Shown: one piece after another, positions 33,948 through 41,915 of the stretch
How the letters are laid out: every line of letters starts with the position of its first letter
Position numbering within the stretch: the first letter of the stretch is position 1
Assembly (NCBI GenBank): GCA_964470455.1
Contig: CAYYCX010000007.1
Location: 1 to 64,000 of the forward strand
Reading direction: 5' to 3'
DNA length: 64,000 nucleotides
DNA from: JAWXBM01 sp964470455
Lineage (GTDB): Bacteria > Pseudomonadota > Gammaproteobacteria > Xanthomonadales > SZUA-36
The notes under the pieces: generated by a model
What the model saw: only the letters and a program-made list of their open reading frames with translations
Told to the model about the DNA's origin: nothing
The model's database searches: none
Program-made: the position numbers and the translations under genes

Positions 33948-33999
33948 CATACCGAACAGCCAAACCGAACAATCACCCAAACCGAATAATCACCCAAAC
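33948..33999. repeat. Short tandem repeat before the second DUF1993 gene
   Basis: Units of 17-19 bp with core CACCCAAACCGAA are repeated nearly three times between the VWA stop and the ribosome-binding site at 34001. Confidence 0.55.
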
Positions 34000-34011
34000 T
34001 GGAGAATTCAT

Positions 34012-34545
34012 GTGAGCATTTCCCTTTACGACGCCTCGGTGGGCAGCTATGTGCAACTGGTACCCGCCGTCAGCGCCCTGCTGGAAAAGGCCGCGAGCCA
34101 TTTCGCAGCTGAAAACATACCGCTGGATGACCTGCCCGACTGGCGCCTGCACGCGACCATGCTGCCGCTTCGATTCCAGGTTGCATCGGTGGTGCATCAT
34201 TCCGTGGGCACCATCGAGAGTATGCGCAGCGGCACTTTCAGCCCGCCGGCCTATGACGCCAAACAGGACTTCGCCGCCATGCAGGCCAGCCTGGTCAACG
34301 CACTGGAAACGCTGAACGCCTTGCAGCCGGACGAGGTGAACGCACTTGCCGGCAAGCCCATGGAATTCGTCATGGGCGACCTGCGGCTGCCCTTCAGCAC
34401 CGAGAATTTCGTGCTGAGTTTCTCCCTGCCCAATTTCCACTTCCATGCCGCCACGGCCTACGACATCCTCCGGCACAGGGGCCTCCCGCTGGGCAAACGT
34501 GACTTCCTTGGCCGCCTGCGCATCACGCGCACGCCAAAAGCATGA
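34012..34545 (+). CDS. DUF1993 family protein (second copy)
   Basis: A 177-residue DUF1993 protein, distantly similar to the one at 13008-13517: start SISLYDASVGSYVQLVPA, central LPNFHFHAATAYDILR, ending GKRDFLGRLRI. The start is GTG at 34012 with GGAG seven bases upstream; the ATG at 34010 is immediately followed by TGA. Its stop overlaps the start of the DUF885 gene (ATGA), so the pair is co-translated. Confidence 0.9.
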   Translation: MSISLYDASVGSYVQLVPAVSALLEKAASHFAAENIPLDDLPDWRLHATMLPLRFQVASVVHHSVGTIESMRSGTFSPPAYDAKQDFAAMQASLVNALETLNALQPDEVNALAGKPMEFVMGDLRLPFSTENFVLSFSLPNFHFHAATAYDILRHRGLPLGKRDFLGRLRITRTPKA

Positions 34546-36353
34546 ACAACATGAGCAAGCTGCTTGTGGCGCTGGCGGCCGTGGTGGTGGGCGCCGGCCT
34601 GGCGTTCCTGCTGTTTCGCGGCTCGGCTGACGAAGCACCGCAACCGGTTGCGCCACCGGTGGAGGCGGTTTCGCTGAACAGTGCTGCGGAGCGGGTTAAC
34701 GCGCTGGCCGATGACTATGTGCGCTTTTACTTCGACCAGTTTCCCGAACAGGCGCTGATCTCCGGCGCGCCCGATCCCGATCCGGCGCGCCTGAGCGACA
34801 ACTCGCTGGAATCCCGTGCCCGCTGGCAGATCCTGCAGCAGGACCTGTTGGCGCAGCTGGACGAAATTGACCTTGAATCGGTCACTGATCCGGCGGCCAT
34901 CCTCACCGCCAACATGCTGCGTAACCAGCTGCGAAGTTCGCTGGACCTGGCGGTGTGCAGGAACGAGCTGTGGTCGGTCAGCCCCACCTGGACCGGTTGG
35001 CTGGCCGAGTTTACCGATATCGCCGGCAAACTACAGATGGACACGCTCGAACAGCAGGATGCCGCCATCAGCCGCATGACGCAGATGGCGGACTACATTG
35101 ACACCGAAGCCTTGAACCTGCGCGAAGGCGTTGAGCTGGGTTACGTGGCGCCCAAAAACAGTGTACGGGCTCTGGCGGACCTGCTGGATGCTTTCCTGGC
35201 GCTACCCGCTGCGGAAACCCCATTTGTGCAGGCTGCCATGGACCAGGATATCGGCTACCAGCAACGTGTGGCGCAGTTGGTTGATGAAACGGTCCGGCCC
35301 GCCATGCAGCGTTACCGCGACTACCTCGCCGGCGACTACCTGGCGGCGGCGCGTGATGACATTGGCGTTTACGCAAGCCCGGGCGGTGCCGCGTGTTACA
35401 ACGCCTCGGTACGTTACTGGGCCACGCTGGATCTCGATGCCGAAGAGATCCACCGCATCGGCCTCGAGCAGATGGAGCGTACCCTGGCTGAGATTGCCGC
35501 CATCGGTGAGCGCAGTTTCCATGAAAGTGATCCGCTGAAGTTGCTGCGGCTGGTGAAAACCGACCCGCAATACCTGTTCCAAAGCCGCGCCGAAATGGTG
35601 GCCTATGCCGAAGCCGCGCTGGCCCGCGCCGAAGCGGAGATGCCGAAGTGGTTCAGCCGCCTGCCCAAAGCACCGGTGATCGTCGAGCCCTATCCGGCGT
35701 TCCAGGAAAAATCCGCGCCCGGCGGGCAGGCAGTACCGGCGGCAGCGGACGGCAGCTCGCCGGGCAAATACATGATCAACACCTACCAGCCGGAAAAGCA
35801 GAGCCGTGCCATCCTGGAAGCCACCGCTTTCCATGAAGCCTATCCGGGCCATCACACACAATTCACCATTGCCCAGGAGCGAACCGACCTGCATCCCGTG
35901 TCCCGTTACTTTTTCCTCTCGGGCTTCGGAGAGGGCTGGGCTCTGTACACGGAACGCCTGGCCGATGAAATGGGGCTGTATTCATCCGATCTCGACCGGT
36001 TGGGCATGTTGTCCAACGAAGCCTGGCGCGCGGCCCGGCTGGTGGTTGATTCCGGCATGCATGGCATGGGCTGGACAAGAGAACAAGCCATCGACTACAT
36101 GAATGCCCACACTTCAAACACGGAAGCGCTGAACACCGCCGAAGTCGACCGCTACATTGCGGTACCGGGACAGGCAACCTCTTACCTGCTGGGCGCGCTG
36201 GAAATCCGCCGCCTGCGTGAACTGGCCGAAGCGGAACTGGGCAGCGACTTCGACATTCGCAAATTCCATGACCAGGTGCTGCAGGACGGCGCCATTCCTC
36301 TGACCGAGCTGGAAGGCAAGATCAAGAGGTGGATCGAAGCCGGCGGGCCATGA
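34542..36353 (+). CDS. DUF885 family metallopeptidase-like protein, exported
   Basis: A 603-residue DUF885 protein with an N-terminal membrane anchor or signal (LLVALAAVVVGAGLAFLLF). The family zinc-type motif AFHEAYPGHHTQ lies about two-thirds along, with EGWALYTERLADEMG after it. DUF885 proteins are regarded as uncharacterised zinc carboxypeptidase/oligopeptidase-like enzymes. The ATG overlaps the DUF1993 stop by four bases. Five 15-bp tandem repeats begin just after its stop codon. Confidence 0.92.
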   Translation: MNNMSKLLVALAAVVVGAGLAFLLFRGSADEAPQPVAPPVEAVSLNSAAERVNALADDYVRFYFDQFPEQALISGAPDPDPARLSDNSLESRARWQILQQDLLAQLDEIDLESVTDPAAILTANMLRNQLRSSLDLAVCRNELWSVSPTWTGWLAEFTDIAGKLQMDTLEQQDAAISRMTQMADYIDTEALNLREGVELGYVAPKNSVRALADLLDAFLALPAAETPFVQAAMDQDIGYQQRVAQLVDETVRPAMQRYRDYLAGDYLAAARDDIGVYASPGGAACYNASVRYWATLDLDAEEIHRIGLEQMERTLAEIAAIGERSFHESDPLKLLRLVKTDPQYLFQSRAEMVAYAEAALARAEAEMPKWFSRLPKAPVIVEPYPAFQEKSAPGGQAVPAAADGSSPGKYMINTYQPEKQSRAILEATAFHEAYPGHHTQFTIAQERTDLHPVSRYFFLSGFGEGWALYTERLADEMGLYSSDLDRLGMLSNEAWRAARLVVDSGMHGMGWTREQAIDYMNAHTSNTEALNTAEVDRYIAVPGQATSYLLGALEIRRLRELAEAELGSDFDIRKFHDQVLQDGAIPLTELEGKIKRWIEAGGP

Positions 36354-36358
36354 AATTT

Positions 36359-36430
36359 GGTTCAGGGAAGTTTGGTTCAGGGAAGTTTGGTTCAGGGACG
36401 TGTGGTTCAGGGATGCGAGGTTCAGGCTGG
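36359..36430. repeat. 15-bp tandem repeat array after the DUF885 stop
   Basis: GGTTCAGGGAAGTTT is repeated five times with growing divergence (36359, 36374, 36389, 36404, 36419). A TCATCCCGGGCTTGACCCGG palindrome follows at about 36448-36475. No gene lies between 36354 and 36603. Confidence 0.8.
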
Positions 36431-36603
36431 CCTCGAACCCTGCTTCGTCATCCCGGGCTTGACCCGGGATCCAATACAACGGTGCGCGCTTGTTGCTGAT
36501 CAGACACAACTGAGCGAGGGTCCTGGCAGCCGGGCGGTCATGCCTTGGCAGTCCGCGCAGGTCCGGTGTACCCTGCCCGCTGCTGATCGATTCGGAGTAA
36601 GGC

Positions 36604-37380
36604 ATGTCACAGGCTGTTGCGCTGGTTACCGCCGGCGCCGGAGGCATTGGCCTCAGTATTGCCCGGCAGTTTGCGGGGGCGGGATACGCGGTTCATGTCT
36701 GTGATGTCAGCGCTGCGGCGCTGGACGAACTTGCCAGCACGCTGCCCGGTGCCACGTTTACGCAGGCCGATGTTTCCGACAAGGCGCAGGTGGAACGGGT
36801 GTTTTCCGACCTGCGTGATAAACATGGCCGGCTGGATGTACTGGTGAACAACGCCGGCATCTCCGGCCCGGTAGCGCGGGTGGAGGATATGGATCCGGAT
36901 GATTGGGACCACACCGTGGCGGTTGACCTCAATGGCGTGTTCTACGTCACCCGCCTGGCCGTTCCCTTTCTGCGTGAAGCCGGTGGCGGCAGCATCATCA
37001 ATATCGCCTCCAGCGCTTCGCTGTTCGGCTTTCCGTTGCGTTCACCCTACACCGCCTGCAAGTGGGCGCTGATTGGCCTGACCAAAACCTGGGCCATGGA
37101 ACTCGGCGCGGCGGGCATCCGCGTCAATGCAATCTGCCCGGGCAGTGTCTCGGGCCAGCGCATCGATTCGGTGATCGAGCGCGATGCGCGGGAACGCGGC
37201 TGCAGCGTCGAGGAAATCCGCCAGCGCTGGACCAGCCAGACGTCCATGCGCTGTTTTGTTGATGCCGGGGATATTGCCGAAGCGGCTTTGTTCCTCGCCT
37301 CGCCCAGGGCGCGGTTCATTTCCGGGCAGGCTCTGGGAGTGGATGGCCATACTGAAAGCCTTTCCAGTCCGCTGGATTGA
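36604..37380 (+). CDS. SDR family oxidoreductase (classical)
   Basis: A 258-residue short-chain dehydrogenase with all classical motifs: TAGAGGIGLSIA for the cofactor, NNAG, the Ser region NIASSASL and the catalytic YTACK. GGAG lies six bases before ATG 36604. The ending SGQALGVDGHTESL is typical of this class. Substrate unknown. It is followed 48 bases later by a quinone-reductase-like gene on the same strand, likely one transcript. Confidence 0.92.
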   Translation: MSQAVALVTAGAGGIGLSIARQFAGAGYAVHVCDVSAAALDELASTLPGATFTQADVSDKAQVERVFSDLRDKHGRLDVLVNNAGISGPVARVEDMDPDDWDHTVAVDLNGVFYVTRLAVPFLREAGGGSIINIASSASLFGFPLRSPYTACKWALIGLTKTWAMELGAAGIRVNAICPGSVSGQRIDSVIERDARERGCSVEEIRQRWTSQTSMRCFVDAGDIAEAALFLASPRARFISGQALGVDGHTESLSSPLD

Positions 37381-37428
37381 GTCCGGTCCGGCAGGTACAG
37401 GGCACATTTGGATTCATTGGGAGATTTC

Positions 37429-38418
37429 ATGAAAGCAGCATGGTTTGAGCAGTTTGGTAAAGCCCAGGATGTACTGAAACTCGGCGAGCAACCCGATCCG
37501 CAACCCGGTGCGGGCGAGGTGCGGGTGCGCCTGCATACCAGCGCGGTCAATCCGTCGGATGTGAAGAAGCGGACTGGTTCTGCTCCGGCGCTGCTGGATA
37601 ACGGCCTGGTCATTCCGCACAGCGATGGCGCGGGTGTGATCGATGCCGTGGGGGCGGGTGTGGGCAGGGGCCGCATCGGCCAGCGGGTGTGGGTATACCA
37701 GGCGCAACATGGCCGGCGTTTCGGTACCGCCGCTGAGTATGTTTGCCTGCCCGAAGACCTGGCCGCGCCATTGCCTGAACCGGCCAGCATGGAGGAAGGC
37801 GCCTGCCTGGGCATTCCGGTGATGACAGCGCATCGCTGCGTGTTTGCCGATGGACCGGTGGATGGGCAAACCCTCCTGGTCACCGGCGGCGCCGGGCGGG
37901 TAGGCCACTACGCCATCCAATGGGCCGCGCAATCCGGTGCGCGGGTGATTGCCACCGCCAGTAATCCGGAAGATGAAGCCACATGCCGTGAGGCCGGTGC
38001 GGTTGCCGTGGTGAATCATCGTGAACCCGGTTGGGGAAAAGAGGTGGTTGATGCCAATGGCGGCCAGAAAGTGGATCGTGTGGTGGAGGTGGACTTCGGC
38101 CGCAACCTGCCGGAAACCCTGGATGCCGTGCGCACCGGCGGCTGCATCGCCACCTACGCTTCCATGGGCGACCCGGAACCGAAGCTGCCGTTCTACCGCA
38201 TGATGTTCATGGACCTGACGCTGCGGCTGGTACTGGTGTACGAAATGCCGCGCGCGGCCAAGCAGGCGGCCATTGACGATATCGAAAAGTGGCTGGCCGC
38301 CGGAAAGCTGCAGCACAGGCTGGCCGAGGTCATGCCGTTGTCTGAGATCGTTCGCGCCCACCAGCGGGTGGAATCGGGCGAGCCGCGGGGTTGCGTGGTG
38401 CTGCGCTGCGATGCGTAA
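37429..38418 (+). CDS. NADPH:quinone reductase-like zinc-independent MDR protein
   Basis: A 329-residue medium-chain dehydrogenase/reductase of the quinone oxidoreductase (QOR) type. Features are MKAAWFEQFGKAQDVLKLGE, the GroES-like HSDGAGVIDAVG, and the NADPH motif VTGGAGRVGHYAIQWA. Structural-zinc cysteines are absent, as in QORs. ATG 37429 has GGGAG at good spacing. The island boundary repeat starts only 43 bases after its stop codon. Confidence 0.92.
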   Translation: MKAAWFEQFGKAQDVLKLGEQPDPQPGAGEVRVRLHTSAVNPSDVKKRTGSAPALLDNGLVIPHSDGAGVIDAVGAGVGRGRIGQRVWVYQAQHGRRFGTAAEYVCLPEDLAAPLPEPASMEEGACLGIPVMTAHRCVFADGPVDGQTLLVTGGAGRVGHYAIQWAAQSGARVIATASNPEDEATCREAGAVAVVNHREPGWGKEVVDANGGQKVDRVVEVDFGRNLPETLDAVRTGGCIATYASMGDPEPKLPFYRMMFMDLTLRLVLVYEMPRAAKQAAIDDIEKWLAAGKLQHRLAEVMPLSEIVRAHQRVESGEPRGCVVLRCDA

Positions 38419-38460
38419 AGGCGTGGCCTACGCCGCTCCGTTGCCAGCCGGGGCTGGCGG

Positions 38461-38592
38461 TCAGGTCACAAACTTCCGCGCGCCTTCGATGAACTCTTCC
38501 GCCGAGCGGGCTTTCTGGTCTTCGGTGGGTACTTTCAGGCCGCGCTGCACAGCGGGGCGCTCGTGGATGGTGGCAATCTAGCGCGTCATCGG
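38461..38592 (-). pseudogene. Glutathione S-transferase 3' fragment at the left island boundary
   Basis: The first 58 bases (38461-38518) are identical to the 3' end of the GST gene at 51671-51728; the next about 75 bases are similar but diverged. Translated on the minus strand it reads IATIHERPAVQRGLKVP up to the stop, with a TAG where the intact gene has TRW. It is the displaced tail or an island-borne copy of the GST end. Confidence 0.82.
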
Positions 38593-38638
38593 ATAGTCAT
38601 ATGTACAAGCATGAGTAGTCTCAAGCACTAATTTCAGC

Positions 38639-39703
38639 TCATAAAACGAGTTCTAAAACCCTATCCTCGCCTCCTGGTAGTGGCGGCAATTTGCCGGCGG
38701 CAAATAGCAGGGATTCAATCTCATCTGGCGGAAGCTTCAAAATTCTCGCGATATTGGTTTTCGTAATCCGTTCTTTCCATAATTCAGTCAATACCATCCG
38801 CCACACTGATGAAAATTCCCGGTCCATCGGTTCTGGTTCTTGTTTTCGGTAACCGCGCTCGGAAGCTTGAATACAAAATGTCCGATACTGCCAATCTGAA
38901 AGTATTTGCAATTTATGCAGTCTGCGAATCAACGCAAAAACCGACACTCCCCAACGCCGTTTAGCCTTTAGCGCGTGCTCGATAGTTCTGATGCTTGATG
39001 CTACCGCCAGCACATCAGAAGCAGGCATGAGGAATGCAGATGCAAATTCATCGGCTTCCTGTTCTGCGACCTGACCATTTGGAGCACCATGCCTGTGCAA
39101 CAGCAAATGCCCAAGTTCATGTGCAGCATCAAACCGACTACGCTCCGCTGATTTCTGAGAATTCAAAAAAACGCATGGAACACCGGAAATCCAAACTGCA
39201 TACGCATCAACACGTTGAGTTTCTTCTGCTAAGGAGAAAACTCTAATGCCCTTGGATTCCATGAGCCGGATAACATTCTTGATTGGGCGCTCTCCCAAGC
39301 CCCATTCTTCTCGAATCTCTCGAGCAGCGACCTCCGGCTGTTCAGTGACCAGATCTTCCAGGTCAACAGAAGGCAGCTTGAAATTCTCGTGCACCCAGTC
39401 GAGGAAAATTGAAGCAATTTGTCCAGCAGCTAATGCTGAATCTCTCTCCGATGCTGACATCGACGCCAAGCTTCTGAAGCTGGCGTAAGTTGCATCTAGC
39501 TCTGGTACATCATCCCCATAGAAGAAATCTACCGGGAAATTGAGCACCGATGCGATCCGCCCGACAACTTCGGGGTCAGGCGTAGTCTTGCCGCTTTCGT
39601 ATCTAAGGATCGAGTGGGGATTGACCCCAATGGATTTGGCAAGAGCTTTCTTGGTTAATCCTCGCCGTTTTCTGGCGATTGAAAGTCGCGATGGTGTAAG
39701 CAT
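38639..39703 (-). CDS. XRE regulator fused to ImmA/IrrE metallopeptidase (antitoxin-type)
   Basis: A 354-residue protein. Residues 1-60 are an XRE helix-turn-helix (LTKKALAKSIGVNPHSILRY). An ImmA/IrrE zinc protease domain follows with HELGH at 195-199 and a downstream EADEFASAFLMP. Such proteins repress their own operon and are cleaved or activated under stress or phage attack; several act as antitoxins. It begins three bases after the stop of the unknown gene at 39707, so they form an operon. A 16-bp inverted repeat upstream of that operon is a candidate operator. Confidence 0.9.
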   Translation of the reverse strand: MLTPSRLSIARKRRGLTKKALAKSIGVNPHSILRYESGKTTPDPEVVGRIASVLNFPVDFFYGDDVPELDATYASFRSLASMSASERDSALAAGQIASIFLDWVHENFKLPSVDLEDLVTEQPEVAAREIREEWGLGERPIKNVIRLMESKGIRVFSLAEETQRVDAYAVWISGVPCVFLNSQKSAERSRFDAAHELGHLLLHRHGAPNGQVAEQEADEFASAFLMPASDVLAVASSIRTIEHALKAKRRWGVSVFALIRRLHKLQILSDWQYRTFCIQASERGYRKQEPEPMDREFSSVWRMVLTELWKERITKTNIARILKLPPDEIESLLFAAGKLPPLPGGEDRVLELVL

Positions 39704-39706
39704 TTT

Positions 39707-40357
39707 TCACTTTGATTTACGCTGCACACTGATTTCTACTTCAGGGCCGGAATCGTCATCAATTCCACGCAATGGGTCGATGTCTCTCCATTCTTCCGGA
39801 CCAAGCACCAAGATTCGTTCAACAAAGCCTTTCACTTTTCCGCCTTCAAATTCCGTTGGGCAAGACAATTCGGCGCATACCGTTTCACCGCCATCGTATA
39901 TGCACAGAAACCAATGGGAATATCCATCATTTGGGTTACTCTGTTGCGGTTGCTTTATGGCAGGGAACGGCAAGCGCAATTGACGGTTCACCTCAGTCAC
40001 ACTTTCAGAGCCAGCCCCCTTCGGTGTCCGGTTCTGTGGGTCTTGGTGGGGGTTGGCCGTGTTCTCGTCAGTCCCTAAAACTGAGACGCGAATCTTGAGT
40101 TTTGAGTTTTGGATTGACTCTACCCCCTTCGGGCTACACTTCTCCCAGTCGGGAGGCAGGAACAATTCCCTCATTCGCCTGGTGGCGGCTCTCCACGATT
40201 CATATCCAGCAGCCGATGCAGGGTCATTTTCAGTCACCCCGGCCCGAGCCGCTATAGAATGCTTGACAGCTTCAACCAATAAATCCCGATTCAAACCTAG
40301 CTCGGTCAGTCGTTGGTTGCAGTCTCGTTTCTTTTCTCGGAAGATGGGTTCTTGCAT
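39707..40357 (-). CDS. Unknown protein paired with the XRE-ImmA gene (possible toxin)
   Basis: A 216-residue soluble protein without recognised domain. It has a charged N-terminal part (FREKKRDCNQRLTELGLNRD), a low-complexity middle and a beta-rich C-terminal half (SHWFLCIYDGGETVCAELSC). Its position as first gene before an XRE-ImmA antitoxin-type gene suggests the partner in a toxin-antitoxin-like pair, comparable in layout to RosmerTA; that comparison is inference and no sequence match was tested. The AGGG in its ribosome-binding region is part of the inverted repeat at 40364-40415. Confidence 0.65.
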   Translation of the reverse strand: MQEPIFREKKRDCNQRLTELGLNRDLLVEAVKHSIAARAGVTENDPASAAGYESWRAATRRMRELFLPPDWEKCSPKGVESIQNSKLKIRVSVLGTDENTANPHQDPQNRTPKGAGSESVTEVNRQLRLPFPAIKQPQQSNPNDGYSHWFLCIYDGGETVCAELSCPTEFEGGKVKGFVERILVLGPEEWRDIDPLRGIDDDSGPEVEISVQRKSK

Positions 40358-40363
40358 TTTTGT

Positions 40364-40415
40364 GACCCTGTAACTTTTTGGATGCTCAATTGTGGTCGAA
40401 AAAAGTTACAGGGTC
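40364..40415. promoter_or_regulatory. 16-bp perfect inverted repeat, candidate operator of the XRE-ImmA operon
   Basis: GACCCTGTAACTTTTT (40364-40379) and AAAAAGTTACAGGGTC (40400-40415) are separated by 20 bases. The near arm overlaps the ribosome-binding site of the gene starting at 40357 and the whole lies between two divergent genes, so binding could silence the operon. It could also fold as an mRNA hairpin. Confidence 0.5.
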
Positions 40416-40469
40416 AAGCTTTGCTGCCATTATTTTTCCACTTGGTAAAAGCCTGCAGGGGGATCGGCT

Positions 40470-40772
40470 ATGATCATTACCAATATCAACGGAACAACCG
40501 ACAACATTTGCAATTGTGGTAGCTGGCTGGACCATTGGTTGCGGTTTTCCGGCCAGCTGCTTCCTCCCCACTGCCCCGAAGCCAGATGTATCGATAAGCC
40601 AACAGTAGGGGCGCACATTCAACTAGGCGGTCTGATGGGCGGCAATGAGTGGTACATCATCCCGCTCTGCCAGTCCCACAATAGATCGGTAGCCAGATTG
40701 GAAGTGAGCAACTCAATCCGATTGGTATCAGCCAACGTCGGCCAAACGTGTGGCCGCCTACCACCCCGTTAA
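40470..40772 (+). CDS. Small Cys/His (zinc-finger/HNH-like) protein
   Basis: A 100-residue protein with ordered metal ligands: CNC at 14-16, CPEARC at 35-40, GAHI (H49) and PLCQSHN (C67, H70). The arrangement resembles a degenerate HNH or treble-clef finger. Similar small proteins are, to my recollection, found in many accessory regions without known function. GGGGG seven bases upstream supports ATG 40470. It converges with the DUF3800 gene and a hairpin in that gene's end may terminate it. Confidence 0.65.
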   Translation: MIITNINGTTDNICNCGSWLDHWLRFSGQLLPPHCPEARCIDKPTVGAHIQLGGLMGGNEWYIIPLCQSHNRSVARLEVSNSIRLVSANVGQTCGRLPPR

Positions 40773-40949
40773 AGACAGACTCAGCCATTAGAACATTCTC
40801 CAATTTTCAAACTGCGACACTACCCTGTGCAGTAAATGCTTGATGCAGGATCCGAGAACACTGTATCCTGTGCCCAAGGTCAGGGACAAAATTCGGCTTC
40901 ATGCCGTGTGACTTCCGGATTTCGATCCGAAAGCCCTATATCTCTGACC

Positions 40950-41771
40950 TCACTTTTTCTCAAAAGCCGCTGAATTCAGCGGCTTTTTCTTTGTATAAAA
41001 CACGCCGCGTTTACCTTCCTCAACACGGTCCAGATCGTGGATTTCGCCCACCTGGTGCCAGATCATTTCAATAAACCGATCTTCGCCACGCTCGTAGAAC
41101 CGCTGTAAGGCCCAAAGATAGTAATCAACGGCCTGCAATCCGGCACTTTTCGCAGGTGTGTTTGAAACAATGTGGTTAATGCCAGGATGCTTGAAACCAA
41201 AACTGCGTTTGAACTTCTTGCCGGCACGCTTCAGCGCCTTAGCGAATGCATCATTTCTGGGTTTTGTGCCTCGCATCGAAAAACACACATTTACTTCATC
41301 CGCCATGTGATGCAGCTTACGAAAAAGCTCAGTCACCAGCAGGTCATACTGTTCATTTTCGTTGTACCGGTACGCTGGTTCACGTTCGTTCTGCTGCTTT
41401 ACGTACGTTGCAAGATCACGCTTGTCACGTACTACGGCATAGAACCGTATATTCTGAGTTAACATAAGTTTGTAGACTTCACGACGCACTTCCGCCACAT
41501 CATCTTTTGCGTGAAACGCTACCGCAGTCTTGCGTCTTTCCGGCTGCATTGAAGGAACACTTTTGAAGTATGGGTCAGCCAACAAGTTGGCTCGCAGCGC
41601 TTCCAGCTCGCCGGCCAGTTCGTCGGGTGTATCAACTTCCAGTTTGCCGATAATGAAATAGCTTGAGCAGCCCTCATTGCCTGCGATGATCTGGCCCTTG
41701 CGGTTGAACAGCGCTGGATCGCCAGCCTCATCGACAAAGTAGTGAATAATTTCCTTTTCAGCCTCGTTCAA
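40950..41771 (-). CDS. DUF3800 domain protein
   Basis: A 273-residue protein of the DUF3800 family, which has an RNase H-like fold and often sits in defence islands. The N-terminal acidic motif YFVDEAGD (11-18) and the late SAGLQAVDYYLWAL Asp are present, so the predicted metal-binding acidic residues are kept. The only start that keeps the motif is TTG at 41771; an in-frame TAG lies two codons upstream. It follows the GGCT-like gene on the same strand after 144 bases. No molecular function is proven for the family. Confidence 0.85.
   Translation of the reverse strand: MNEAEKEIIHYFVDEAGDPALFNRKGQIIAGNEGCSSYFIIGKLEVDTPDELAGELEALRANLLADPYFKSVPSMQPERRKTAVAFHAKDDVAEVRREVYKLMLTQNIRFYAVVRDKRDLATYVKQQNEREPAYRYNENEQYDLLVTELFRKLHHMADEVNVCFSMRGTKPRNDAFAKALKRAGKKFKRSFGFKHPGINHIVSNTPAKSAGLQAVDYYLWALQRFYERGEDRFIEMIWHQVGEIHDLDRVEEGKRGVFYTKKKPLNSAAFEKK
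40964..40990 (+). terminator. Terminator-like hairpin inside the end of the DUF3800 gene
   Basis: AAGCCGCTGAATTCAGCGGC pairs fully with itself (CCGCTGAATTCAGCGG core) and is followed on the plus strand by TTTTTCTTTG. It would end the transcript of the Cys/His gene while encoding the last residues of the DUF3800 protein. Confidence 0.6.
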
Positions 41772-41915
41772 TGCTGGCTACCCACCGCAGAAAAAGCATT
41801 CGGACCGGGGTCTTCAACAACTCACAGGACAAACCTTTCGGGAAGTAGAGGATGTCTGTGAGAACGATTGGGTGTCGACGAATGAATGTACGACGTGCAT
41901 TTTGGACAGTCACAA

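Noticed and set aside
38461..38592. Functional second GST gene
   Set aside because: Only about 44 codons are present and a TAG interrupts the similarity.
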